Assembly (NCBI GenBank): GCA_012064415.1
Contig: SSNU01000100.1
Location: 1 to 64,000 of the forward strand
Length of the DNA: 64,000 nucleotides
Origin: Gyrodactylus bullatarudis
Lineage: Eukaryota; Platyhelminthes; Monogenea; Gyrodactylidea; Gyrodactylidae
Reading direction: 5' to 3'
Below are positions 33,511 to 45,157 of the stretch, one piece after another. A program made the translations under genes and the position numbers. The stretch's first letter is position 1. Each line of letters opens with the position of its first letter. A model generated the notes under the pieces. That model was not told the DNA's origin, did not search any database, and was given only the letters and a program-made list of their open reading frames with translations.

Positions 33511-36500
33511 ATGAAAAGTGATAAAGAATATCTGATAACTTGTGATGATCAAGATGAGGAAAAAGTAAAATCCTCTCCAAGATGCATTTACATGTTGATC
33601 TTAATCCTGATTACCATACTCTGTTTAGCTACGTCAATTCTCTTTATTGGAAAAGTCTCATCAGAACAAAAACCGTGTGAAACTAAGGAATGTCTCATCA
33701 ACATTGGACATCAGGCAAAATATTTGAATGCTAGTTATGATCCTTGTGATAACTTCTATAAATATGCCTGTGGAAATGTTCACGCGTATGAGGAAAACTC
33801 CAATCGTTACAGTGCAATCGAACTTAAGGAACTTGTTGCTTACAGTTTCTTGAATGAAGATACCTTTGATTTTTTCAACTCCAAACAATATCTGGCTGAT
33901 GCTTTGGACAAATTAAACTTTCAATCCATTTATAACTACATCAAATCCGATGTCATTCAGAAAATTTATATGTATGGAAGTCCAGTTCTAAAATTAAGAA
34001 ATTATCTGATTCAATGCGAACGAGGAGTTTATATGTACGATAAATATGAAATTATCGGCAAACTGTCGAGAACTCTTGGAATTTGGTTTTTCCCTCGAAA
34101 CTTTACTTTCCATAGTGATAATTTTCAAAATTCTTGGATTTTCCAAGGTATTAATGATAAGAGATCTACACTCGGCTTAAAAGTTGTTCATGACTTTGCC
34201 GACCCGTTCAAAAACTATGTCAAGGAATTCCATTACACGCCTATATTCCAAATATCTGCTGTAAAGAAATGGGATGGCACTTATATTCTCAAGATTTCTC
34301 CAAACGAATTCAACAACGTGAAGTATCATGGACCGATAAGACAAGATAGAATATCAAAATATTTAGAAAGTCTGACGAAATTGGCCGGCTTTGGTGATTC
34401 TGACTATCAAATAATGGAAAAACAAAAAATAGCAATCGAGGATTATCAGGAAGTCTATGGAATATTAAATTTTGAATCAGAATTAACAAAAAAAAAACTG
34501 AGCACCGTAAACCTGGGAAAACTCAAGAATTTAACCTTATCCCTAGACATTGAGAATCAACTGGCTGTCCTGCTGCCTACTTTGGAAGGTTTATTTAACG
34601 ACGATTATGAAGTAATACTTGAAAATTCCGATTATTTTGATAAACTTCAAAAAGGTTTCAGTAAACTGCAAAACGATAAAAATTATACAAGGATATTGAA
34701 CAATTTTGTTCTGATCAATACCTATATGAAGATGGCAGAATTTCTGGAGCCTGAATTCGAAAAAATTTTTTCCCATCAGACTGAGTTTATGGCAATGGTT
34801 AAATGCTTAGCTTCCTCTAAAGAGTTTTTCGCGCCAATTTACGGATCACTTTTTACCGAGAAACACTTTTACACCTCGGAAATCCGCAAAATCGAAAAGA
34901 TGACAGCCAAAATTTTAAAAAAAGAAAATTTTCCAAAATCAATTCATGAAAATATTGCCAGAGATTTGAAAATTGTTGTTGGTATGACTGAGCACGTAAG
35001 GCCAGATGATTTCTCAGAGTGTTACAAATACGTAAGTATAAAAACCTAAAAATCAGTAAAAAATTTATTGATAACAGTAGTTCAAGTAAACCAGTCCATC
35101 AGTGGGGACAATGTAAAATCTTGATGGAGATGAAAACCTTTTTCAAATTTTTGGAATTATCAGTTTAAAATTCTTAAAATAACTGAATATTTTGTTGCCC
35201 AAGTTCTATTTTCACTTTTCATTTTTATTCAAAATCTTGAAAACTTTGAAAAAGAAATTTAAAAAAAATTTCCTCTAAGCCAGATTTAGGTAAAGCAACA
35301 ACTCTAGGTAGTTTGTAATAATAAAGGCATCAAAAAGAACTAAATTTGGTTGATATGAAGTTGGAAATTTATGATTTTTACACAAATCTCGATTTTTTCA
35401 TCAAAAATTCGAATTTGTTAAAGATTTTTTTTATTTGAAGAAAATAATTATTTTTATGGAAAATTTGGTCATTTTTCAGATTTCCATTTGGCGCGAAAAT
35501 CTCATTTTTTCGAACTTTGAACAGAAATTTTTATTGATTTTAAAGTTGGAAGGTTTTTCAGATCAGGATCAGACAAGAAAATCAATTCAACTCAATCTGA
35601 TCTGATGCACAGCCTCATTATCGTTTGCGAGCTGAATTTCGACAAAAATCTCTCGAAATGAGTACACTGTCGTTAATTTGACAGTGCTATTTAGCTCTTT
35701 TATCTGATCTTGAAAAAACTCTTTTGATCACCCACCAACTTTCAAATGAATAAAAAGTTCGAAAAAATGGAATTCTGGCGCCAAATCGAAATTTTAAAAA
35801 TGACCTTATTTTCCATAAAAATAATTTTTTTCTTCAAATTTTAAAAGTGGGTAAGATGAATTCTTAGTAATCCAAAAGATCTCTAAGAAATTCGAATCCT
35901 TGATGAAAATTTTGAGATTTCTGTAAAAATCATTGATTCACAACCACACATCATTAGCAGAGAGGTTTTGGGTGACCTCTGATTTAATCTGAGCAATAGT
36001 GAGATTCATGAAGAAAGGCGATGCCAAGTTTATTAAAGAATAGCGCTTTATTTCGTGGCATACTCATCAGCTTTTACATGCCAGATTTATATAAACTCGG
36101 GTAAACATAGATACGATCAGAACTCTTTTGTACTCTCTTGGGCAAAATGAATTGTAGTGAAGCAATTTTCCTGTAAATGAGGGTTTTCTATGTATTCTTC
36201 TTTTTATTTCTTCCGATGCAGTTCTCAAAAGTTGTACGTCCAGAAACGGTAGTTCTCCGTTTTCTTCCTTCTCGATTGTGAATTTTAGGTTTTTATGTGT
36301 TTTGTTGAATTTTTCCAGAATTTCTTCAAGGTTTTCGTTCTTCTTGACAATGAGGATCGTGTCATCTACGTATCTGTGAACTTTGAAATTCTTTACAAGC
36401 AACCAGGGAAAAACTTAACAGCTCTCAAGACAGCAGAAGCTTCATTCATTGAAAAAGAAAAGCCAAACCTCTGTGTACAAAAATCAGCCGTCAAACCATT

Positions 36501-39500
36501 AACCCTCCCCATAGCAACAATAAAAAGAACGCAAAAGAATGAAATAAAGAAAGATATCACAATCAATTCCCAACCCCAAACCAGAAACACACCGAGAAAA
36601 AGAAATCTGACCGAAGGTAATCAGGATCAAAAGAAGATAACGAAATATTTCACCCAAAACTAACTCCACGAATATGTAGGACCCCAGGAATCTATTCAAA
36701 TATACAAGTATACTGTGAGATCCCAATACAAAACCCACGCACGGTGTCACTCATCCCTTATCACATGTACACAAAGATGAACACATAATATCAGAAACGA
36801 GTAATACAGAGTAATGTCCACTGCCGCACACACACACTCACCTCAGAGGAGGTGAACAAGAAGAAGGGCCAATCAGATTCATTCTTTCTTAATTGAAAAA
36901 TTTTGTGTATATAAATCTGGCATGTAAAAGCTGATGAGTATGCCACGAAATAAAGCGCTATTCTTTAATAAACTTGGCATCGCCTTTCTTCATGAACCTC
37001 ATATCAATTATTAGGTCTATTTTTACTCTAGATAAATGATTGTCTTAGTTTTGATAAGCCGAAAAAAAATCTGCTCTTAAATTTTAAGATAGCAAAAAAA
37101 AGGCAAAGGTTATTGAGTAGATAGAGAATTTCACACTTTTTTGATGCAATCTATTTTTCACGTTTAGGTCGATCTAGAAGGAAGTAACATTAAAAATAAT
37201 GTCGAAATGAGACAATTCCAGAATAGATGGATCGAGGATATCATACTAGGTAAAAATCTCCAATTATACGATAAAATGATCCAGGTTTCCCACCAAATAA
37301 GAGGAAGTGTTGTCTACTTACCGGAATCTAAGACTTTTATTGTGCCTATCGGAATGATGCAACCCCCATTGTATTACCCAAACAGTTTTGAATCATCCAA
37401 TTTGGGAGCTTTTTATGAAATTTTATATTTTAATATTAACAAGCACTTAATCATGGAATGTAAGTCGTACGAATGTTTTTCCTTTTTCACAAGCTTACCA
37501 AGGTGATAATTGATATTTATAATAAGGGCTGTTAGAAAATAGCAATACTTTTATTCTGAAATAGCAATTTTTAGCAAACTTAGCAAAAAAATCCAATACC
37601 CTAAATTCAATGTTTTTTGTCTTTTTAAAACCAATAAAATGCATGAAAATCAATGATTTAGTCTGATTGGTTTACGAATAATTATCCAATAATATTCGAG
37701 CCGAATCAAAGATTTTCCTATAAACGGTAGCACCAATGGCACAACGGGTTCGAAGAAAAAATATTAGGTTATCAAAGATGAATTTTGATGTCATTTGAAG
37801 ACAATGACTTTGTCATGGATGACAAAGAAATGCTTTCTATTTGCATTTTTTGTATTTATTACATTGTTTAATGATTTAAAAAAATAGATTTTCTTGAAAA
37901 TTATTTAAATCAGATTTTATTGCTCATTGAACATTTTAAGGGTTTGCAAGTTCTCTAACAACTCTTTCTCTTTGACCTTTTTCAGGAAAATTTCCTTCTT
38001 TTCCGATATAAATTTCAGCATTGCACTGATATGCATTTTTAGAATCAAACAGAGCCCACACTTTAATACCATATTTTCCAGGCTTTGACGGCATGTATAC
38101 TTTGAAGAGACATTTCCCACGAAAACTTATTAGCTACTCATCTATAGTTACTTGTTCGGAAGGGGTAAAAAATGCTTTTCTACAATTGATAATAAAATCC
38201 TGAAATACGATCCTGATAGGTGCCAATTTTTCTCTATTTGAACCAACGATCCTATTGATTTTGTCATCAAATCGAATGAACTGTTTGATGATTACGAATC
38301 TTGAATAAGAAAGGCTGTTCTTGACAGCAGAATATTCATAGTCATCTTCCCAAAGCTCTTGGAGATCCATATTTTTCTGCTTAGAAACTCTAAAATATAA
38401 CAGGATGCCTATCCATTTACGAAGTTCGTCTATACTTATTCTCGCACTACTTGATTTTCGATGGTCCATATAATTGTTCGTATATTTTACGATATTTCCG
38501 AGAATTTTTGGACATAAAAGTAGACTGAAAAAGTCCTGATGAGTTATCATCTTCTGGGAGCTTGCTGTAAGGGAGGAAGCAACATTTGTATGAATGATAT
38601 TGTGGCTTCCAGTACGACTTCGCACTCTGGCTATCTGGTAGTTGATGTCTCTGCATCTTGAAACTAGATCAGCTCCAAAGGATTGATCCATATCAGTATC
38701 TGGATTCGAAATATCAGAGGGATATTCTGTGTAATCCTCTTCTTGACTATCAGAAGATCCACTTCCTAAATTTTCAGGACCGATAAGAGTTTCGATATCA
38801 GAGTACACGTCTTCTTCGTAGCTCATTCTATGAAAAAATGAGAAAATCATATAGAATATAATGTGGGGTCCACACGGACCCCATTTGTTCAATGTGTCAT
38901 AAAAAACTAAAACATTTGTTTACTGAATGTTTGTTTAGGGAAAAGATAAAAAATAAAAATAACAATATTTTTGAACCAAGTAGTTCTTCAGGGAGCTGTT
39001 CGACATAGATTGACTATAACGTTGTTCGATTGCTACCTGACTATGTTGTCTTCTGGCTTGTATTGGTCTATCTGTAGAAAAAGAAAGGGGAGAGAAAGGT
39101 GTAGTATTTCTTAAATAATAAGTATTATAAAAATTATAGTGATTGTTATAGTAATCAGAATTATTAGGGTAACTCTGATAATATCATCACTTGAAAGAAA
39201 ATTAAAATTAGAATTTAAAAAATTTAGATTACCCTGATAAAAATAGTTAGGACTCACACAATATTTCGAATACATGTCGTATTCTTCTTCTGGCGTGAGA
39301 TTTTTCAAAAAACTTAAGATACTTGTGTGTCCAATCAAAACCTTAAACCAATCAGATTTCTTCTCAACTTTAATCAATCAATTCTAACCAACGATTTCCA
39401 ATATTTATATCCGTCTTATTACCATTAACAACCTCGTTTAGTTTAATCTCTATAGCCTCCAAAATCATATTTTTATACTTATTCCTCATATTTCCTAGAC

Positions 39501-42500
39501 TTTTTACGTTATTAAAATCTTCAATATGATCTGGATTATCAGCTCAGTGTTTAGCTAGTGCTGACTTGTCTACCTGTATCTTTTCTATAGCCTTTTTATG
39601 TTCTGTACACCTAATTTCAAAATTTCTTTCTGTACGACCTATGTATGACTTTTCGCACGAGCAAGTTATTTTATAAATGCCTTGAATCTCATCTCGATGT
39701 CCATTTTCCAATATTTTTGAACCTTCATAACTCTACCAGTTTGATAGGTTTCTGGATCAATTAAATTTTAATTCGAAGCCCACAATGTGAACTTGCATTA
39801 GTAATATTTTTGGCCAAATAACTTGGTATCTTCATATCGAAATTTTGGTTAAAAATTGTGAAATAGTCTCAGCCCCGAAAGGGTTAATTATCATTTCGTC
39901 AGTATTTTTCGCAACTGCTATGTTTTTGTATAAATTATAAAATCATTTATCAGATGAAAGTATGGTCATGAACCCAAAAATCCTGAGAATAAAAAAGTTC
40001 ACTTGTAAGTAGTCATATCGTTCTTTGCTGTTGAAGGGCTGAAAATGAAATCTACTGCCATAATACAGCTGTGTTGTTGGTGAATTTGAGAATTTAAGAT
40101 TTTCACAAAAGTCTCTTGAAAATTTTTGAACTTATCTTTATTTTCTAGTCATTCAATCAAATTTGGAAAATCTTGATGGGCCCGAATTTGATAAATCGCA
40201 CTGCAGTTTTCAAAGTTTGTTGAACCGGACATTGGAATTTTTAAGTCCTTTTAATCAAGTAAGTTTAAACGCCTTTATTCAAATACAGTGAATGGATTTT
40301 CAAATTTTCGAATTCAAGAAAAAATAACCTGAGACTAGTGTAAAATTTGCTAATGTCTTAGTTAACCCTTAAAGTCACAGCGAATTTTTTTTCAGGACTC
40401 GCATTCAATCTTTTGTCTATCCTATGGTGTGTGAATACTATGATCTACGAATCTACACTTGTTTCAAGGCAATTATTTTTGGTTCAAAAGTTATCGATCA
40501 AAAAACGGGTCAGTTTTTGATCCAGAAACAGGCTATTTTTGATAAAGTTCAGGCGATTGCATATTTAAATTCTACAGGTATGATTTCTCGATAAAAGTTA
40601 TCTTAATTTCTACCTATAACCCTGGGAAGTCGGTTTTCAAAAAACGTTTAAAACAAAAATTAATTTTTTGAAAAAAATCAACTCTCTTTAAATTAGTATA
40701 GCGCGATTTTTACAAATGATAGAGCCAAGATCTTTGCGTATTCCAGGAGATTAATAAATTTCCTATCGAATAGGTGTAAACGAGGTATTTTCTGAGGCCT
40801 GCCCTTTCTAGATTTTCTTTTATACTAAACTGGTTAGCTAATAATATTGCTCCATTCCAACGACCAATAAGAATCAACTTTCCTTCTCAAAAGTGTTCGT
40901 TTCATTATTTTGGTTCTAAATTGGTTTTTCACCTGAATTCTCAAATTTTTATTTAACAAGAAATCAACTGAGTTAAATTTAAAATAAATTTACTCAAAAT
41001 CGTATACACTACAAGTAGTATTATTAAAATATAGAGCGCCTCGTCATGTGTGAAATTGACTGTACTACTATCCCTGACGCGGCATTTTAAGATGACTTAG
41101 TCGAGCCAGTAACAAGACCGATTGCTCGACTTTATTCTAATGAATTTTGCTGGAGACGAACGAATGCTGATGATATTTCAACGGAACGCTCATCTTTTCT
41201 TAAGCATTCTGGTGTTGAAACTCCGTATTTCGTGGCGTCTCTTCACACTCTAATTGGCTAGCCCGATTTTAAAAAAGTGACCCCCCCCTTGCCTTACTCT
41301 GCGAAAGACAAGAATTTTCATATTTTTGATTTTTATGAATAGATATTAAAAGTTATTCAAAGCCTGTCAAAAAATTTTGAAGCTTTGTTTTTGAAAAAAA
41401 TTGCATATTCGTAATTAGGGTATTCTCAAAAATTTCCATTCTCAAAGATGAACCTTGCAAAAGTTTTCTTCAAATCTAATATATTCCAAGCATTAATTAT
41501 AATTATTACGAATAGATTATTCCAAAAGTGACCAGAAAATTTCAAAATTTTGATTCCCCTCATAAGTGAAATGAATTTTTCTAATACAAATTTATAGTAA
41601 AAATTGATATTAAGTTGGGAATCTATGATCTTTACACATATCTCGATTTTTTCATCAAAAATTCGAATTTGTTAAAGATTTTTTGATTTCCCTGCATAGT
41701 TTTGCCTACTTTTACCATAAGAAGATAAAATCTATTTAACCCTTGTGCATGCAAAATCACGAAAATTACATATTTTACAAGTTTGGTCCTGAGTATTTTT
41801 CGACATTTTTTCATAATTTTAATGCTGGAAGAATTATGGAAAGAATAATTTGATTGTATTTTAAGTTTTAAGACGAAAATTTTTCCAGATACTAATCATA
41901 TATCTCTTGCAAATGATCTTTTTGCTTTCGAGAGAGAAACTCTTTGATCTCTGTTTTTAGTTGAGCTACAGATAATTCCATGAGTAAAAAGGTTGATGTC
42001 AGTTATAAGAATATAGCGCTTTTATTTCGTGGCATACTCATCAGCTTGTACATGCCAGATTTATATAAGGAAACTGTGTACAAAATATTGATTGTAACTC
42101 TCATTTGTTGTTCTCTGGTGCGTGTGTACTAATAACATAGACTCTTCGGGATATACATGTAAGAGTGAACTTTGAAATAATCTACAAACAACCAGGGTAA
42201 AACGTGGTAGCTCTCAAAACCGCTGAGGCATTATACATAGAAAAACAAAAGCCAAATCTATGTATCCAAAAGAAATTCGTGAAACTGCTGGTATTACCAA
42301 GCCCAACACTGACGAATTCGCAACCAACATTTGTATCAACCCCAAGGAAAAGAAACAGATCAGACGATGACATAAGACAAAATAAGATCACCAAATATTT
42401 TTCCCAGATGTAACCATTATATTCATACCTCATATTTTCAAATGACCTTATGCTTTCAATTACAATAACACTACTCACCCCCCCCTGCACATAATATATT

Positions 42501-45157
42501 TGCATCTCACTATCGACTGAATTTGGGCATACATAACAGCGAGCATTGATTGGGTTTGATCCATCTAATTTGGTTGTGCTTCATTTTCAATTCTCTTTGG
42601 CTTCTTCATCAACTGCATACTCAAAACTATCACGAATTCTCTTCTAGAAAATTTCAGTTTTTCGGCGATTCAGGCCATTTTAGGCTGATTAAAACATATG
42701 CATTAAATGCAGCGAGGTCAAGCATATTCCAAGTAATCGTGATTGGCTATCTACTCTTGTTTATAAAAAAAACCTTTTTTTATTTGGAAGTTAGAGAATG
42801 GTCAAAAGAATTTTTTCAGAATCAAGATAAGAGAAGAAAATCAGTTATGCTAAATTTATTCTAATGCTTCATCTCATTGTAATCGCTTGGGATTTAAATG
42901 ACGATTACTTAAAAACCAATGAAATTTCCATAATTCAAAATCCCTTTAATGTCAGGGTTCTGTCGAAAATTTAATGTTGATATTGGAAACCCAAACTTTT
43001 TCTTGATGCTTAAAAAATGGGATTAAGATATTTTCCTTTTTCCTAACAGGCTAATGAAGAGCAGAAGCAGCCACTGAAGAATCTGAACGAAGAATATTTT
43101 TACCTTGATTTTTTGAATCTAGTGGCAACAAATACAGCTATTCGGATTACAATGAAAACATTGAAAGAAGTCCAGGTCACAGGAACAACTATTCCATTCA
43201 CTAATCTCAATGAAATACAAAACTTTTATCTAAGCTTTGCTCAAACATTTTGCCACAATAAAGAAACAATCACTGAATTATTTTTATTTGTTAAAACCCA
43301 CAATCTTCCGAGAGAGCCATTGTGAGTTATCATGCTAATTCTTAATTTCTTTATGGTTCATTCGTAGTAACACATAAACCTAATTGACATGAAGATGAGA
43401 ATTTACCATTCTTACCAAAAAAACTCGATAATTTTTTCCGGATTCACAGAAAAAAATTAATTTTTTGAATTTTAAATAGAATGAGCTAATACGTTGTTGA
43501 TATTCAAAAAATTGCGAAAAATTCATTCTAACCAAAAATAGGTGAATTTTTGGATTTTGAAAATGCATCAAATTTCCACTTTTGAACCAGGATTTTTCAT
43601 CGATTTTGATGATTCGAAGCAGTTAAAAGATGATATTTGGGATCAACATTGAACGAAGAATTCGAATTCGTTCATAGAGATAACGAAGATCTTACTGTTT
43701 CCGAGAAAAGATTAGACTTCAAGATTTTGGATAATTTCCCTTCGTGATAATCAAAAAATTCAAATTGTTCGATTTCCCACAGTGATGACGAATTTCAGTG
43801 AACTTCTGCAGGTGAAATTGAATTCTTCGTTCAATGTTGATCCCAAATATCATCTTTTAACTGCTTCGAATCATCAAAATCGATGAAAAATCCTGGTTCA
43901 AAAGTGGAAATTTGATGCATTTTCAAAATCCAAAAATTCACCTATTTTTGGTTAGAATGAATTTTTCGCAATTTTTTGAATATCAACAACGTATTAGCTC
44001 ATTCTATTTAAAATTCAAAAAATTAATTTTTTTCTGTGAATCCGGAAAAAATTATCGAGTTTTTTTGGTAAGAATGGTAAATTCTCATCTTCATGTCAAG
44101 TAGCTTTGAATAATAAAGTTTCACAAATCGGACACTTATATTTTTATACCCAATGGTATTTTCAAGTTTTATAGAGAATTTTTTGCTGATTTCAAAAATA
44201 TTTCTATTGATCAATCAAACTAATCTAAGCCTTATTAAAAATGAATATGAGAATTTATGATGTTTACAAAATTCCAAATTTACAATTTTTCCAAATTGAT
44301 TTAATAGTTGATTTTGAAGATCACAATGAGACGAGAAAACCATAAAACTTTAGATAAATTCGTAATTTTTCAGAAATCTTGAAACATGAAAATTTCATCG
44401 ATTTTCAAGTAGGGAAAATGATCAAAATATCAAAAATTTCCCACGATGATAGTGATATATGCCATCAATAATATATATTCGTCAATAAAAATATTATAAA
44501 AGGTTTCCTCGAGGTTTTTACGCGTTAAAATACTTTAAGGTCTACTATTTTTCTACAACCTTCTAAAATGTGCATAAAATTGAGTTGAAGTATCTAACAA
44601 AAAAGTAAATTTTCAAGATTGACTTCAAATAACTCAAAAACAAGAAGTTTGAACCGATATCACAACATTTTGAATCAAGATTCGAAAATTGATTTAAGTT
44701 TTGCAAGAGAGTTCAGAGAGAAATTAATGATAATTATGGGAAATCGAACCATCATCAGTGAATCATAATAAAGAAAAATTCTTCAAAATTTGGAAGTTAA
44801 ACTTTTTCTTAAAAATGAATTGTCTAATTTCGGTCCTAAATTTCAGATTCTAAATTAGAATTTCTAATTGCATCAAATTTCCGAAAAAAAAATTTTGGGT
44901 AAAGTATTCGAAAACTGGCAAAAATAACTGCTAATTTCAGCTTGTTGTATGAGAACAGAAATTAATATCTCAATGCTCAGAACTAATCATAGATTTCGTG
45001 GTGTGACTTGCGGGCAGAGGTTCAAAAATCCATTTAATATATTATTTAATCTTTTTTCAGTGTGAATTCAGTTCTGGCTCAAGATGAAAACTTTCAAAAG
45101 GCTTTCAAATGTGGATTGAATAAAAAAATGCATAAAGAAGCTTTTTGCAAAAAATGA
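33511..45157 (+). CDS. M13 (neprilysin-like) ectopeptidase homologue without zinc site
   Basis: Proposed exons: 33511-35031, 37168-37459, 40149-40258, 40396-40428, 43050-43321, 45061-45157, in phase throughout, 774 aa (usual M13 length about 750). Cytosolic tail 1-25, transmembrane anchor 26-47, then the luminal start with CETKECLINIG and DPCDNFYKYACGNV. Where active enzymes have HExxH, this protein reads NLGAFYEILYFNINKHL; the GENIAD segment is DFLNLVAT. The AQTFC and AFKCGLNKKMHKEAFC blocks keep the C-terminal cysteines. So the fold is kept but catalysis is not. The 33-nt micro-exon uses a GTGTGA donor and is the weakest call. It is head-to-head with the paralogue on the other strand. Introns carry foldback MITEs, PLE debris and a broken piggyBac. 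Likely a cell-surface binding protein; function unknown. Confidence 0.8.
35345..35960. mobile_element. Foldback MITE family A copy
   Basis: Left end GGTTGATATGAAGTTGGAAA, inner arms with TGGCGCGAAAATCTCATTTT and the mirrored AATGGAATTCTGGCGCCAAA, right end near 35950. Its right terminus appears split by the adjacent PLE unit, since a CATATCAATTATTAGG family end resumes at about 37003. Confidence 0.7.
36033..36082 (-). ncRNA. Hammerhead ribozyme, family A
   Basis: Reverse complement: CUGAUGA (36064-36070), stem II GU/AC with loop AUGCC, GAAA (36051-36054), stem III AUA/UAU, triplet AUU, stem I CUUU with AAAG. Identical in core to the mirror copy at 36918-36972. Confidence 0.65.
36067..36402 (-). 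pseudogene. Penelope-like reverse transcriptase fragment
   Basis: The frame reads FKVHRYVDDTILIVKKNENL (catalytic YVDD), then KFTIEKEENGELPFLDVQLL and RKPSFTGKLLHYNSFCPREY, classic for Penelope RT palm and thumb. It has no stops over 111 codons but is cut at both ends: the 3' end runs directly into terminal-repeat DNA, where the TGA of the hammerhead core supplies the stop, and the 5' side ends at a junction with an opposite-strand GIY-YIG piece. Confidence 0.9.
36366..36663 (+). pseudogene. Penelope-like GIY-YIG C-terminal fragment
   Basis: Reads VNFEILYKQPGKNLTALKTA, then EASFIEKEKPNLCVQKSAVK, a basic linker TPRKRNLTEG and KKITKYFTQN before the stop. The copy at 42.15-42.41 kb is homologous along its whole length. 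The front part overlaps the opposite-strand RT piece, so the junction lies within about 35 bp. Confidence 0.75.
36918..36972 (+). ncRNA. Hammerhead ribozyme, family A
   Basis: Core CUGAUGA (36931-36937), stem II GU/AC, GAAA (36947-36950), stem III AUA (36950-36952) with UAU (36959-36961), triplet AUU with cleavage after 36962, and stem I AAAG (36927-36930) with CUUU (36963-36966). It lies about 260 nt beyond the GIY-YIG stop. Confidence 0.7.
37917..38925 (-). pseudogene. piggyBac-like transposase, truncated with an internal stop
   Basis: From about 38826 the frame gives an acidic N-terminus (SSDSQEEDYTEYPSDISN), the FFSLLLCP and ELRKWIGILLYF region, EQVTIDE, then a TAG, then ISFRGKCLFKVYMPSKPGKY, GIKVWALFDSKNAY and GQRERVVRELANP. 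The order and the VYMPSKPGKYG and WALFDSK motifs fit piggyBac (PGBD) transposases, including a catalytic Asp. The C-terminal half and its Cys-rich tail are missing. Beside the N-terminus lies the dyad GGGGTCCACACGGACCCC (38865-38882), as at other piggyBac ends in the window. Confidence 0.8.
39111..39697 (-). pseudogene. Penelope-like GIY-YIG domain, different lineage, one stop
   Basis: The minus frame from 39696 reads GIYKITCSCEKSYIGRTERN, FEIRCTEHKKAIEKIQVDKS, ALAKH, a TGA, then ADNPDHIEDFNN and MILEAIEIKLNEVVNGNK, ending WLELID at about 39376. This is a nearly whole GIY-YIG endonuclease module with a single stop, distinct from the copies at 3.7, 36 and 42 kb. The N-terminal side is cut by a TTAA MITE. 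A further open stretch (39111-39377) has no recognised domain. Confidence 0.75.
39696..39887. mobile_element. TTAA MITE, truncated copy
   Basis: The right end, GCCCCGAAAGGGTTAA (TTAA at 39884-39887), and body match the MITE at 46475-46693. The left end and half of the GGACATATATGTCC palindrome are missing at the join with the PLE fragment. Confidence 0.75.
41605..41690. repeat. Foldback MITE family A terminus
   Basis: Contains GATATTAAGTTGGGAATCTA, then TCTCGATTTTTTCATCAAAA and TTCGAATTTGTTAAAGATTT, as at 35350-35430. Only this end is present. Confidence 0.6.
42004..42056 (-). ncRNA. Hammerhead ribozyme, family A
   Basis: Reverse complement: CUGAUGA (42038-42044), stem II GU/AC, GAAA (42025-42028), stem III AUA/UAU with a longer loop, triplet AUU, and stem I AAG with CUU. 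The leader TATATAAATCTGGCATGTAC matches the 36-kb copies. It faces away from the GIY-YIG fragment at 42.15 kb. Confidence 0.6.
42140..42413 (+). pseudogene. Penelope-like GIY-YIG C-terminal fragment
   Basis: Reads VNFEIIYKQPG, a stop, then NVVALKTAEALYIEKQKPNL, CIQKKFVKLLVLPSP, TPRKRNRSDD and NKITKYFSQM. Homologous throughout to 36366-36663 but with an early stop and a shorter linker. No RT or downstream hammerhead accompanies it. Confidence 0.75.
43375..44110. mobile_element. Foldback MITE family B, near-perfect arms
   Basis: About 735 bp. The arms (43375-43660 and 43830-44110) mirror each other so closely that each encodes the same 63-codon frame, MMHFQNPKIHLFLVRMNFSQ onward, on opposite strands, differing only in the last residue. 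These frames are by-products of the arms. It lies in an intron of the plus-strand M13 gene, 55 bp after exon 5. Confidence 0.85.

Larger units (their letters stand above)
35995..37000. mobile_element. Penelope-derived unit with inverted hammerhead termini
   Basis: Arms at about 35998-36090 and 36905-37000 are essentially perfect reverse complements of about 90 bp, each holding a hammerhead. Between them a minus-strand RT fragment and a plus-strand GIY-YIG C-terminal fragment meet near 36.37-36.40 kb. It lies in intron 1 of the plus-strand M13 gene. Confidence 0.75.

Noticed and set aside
40429..40578. Longer reading of M13 exon 4 (to the GTATGA at 40579)
   Set aside because: The open frame there does not join in phase with the preceding exon and adds about 50 residues without M13 similarity.
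43380..44103. The two 63-codon frames in the foldback arms as real genes
   Set aside because: They are the same inverted-repeat arm read on both strands, and other copies of the family have lost the frame.
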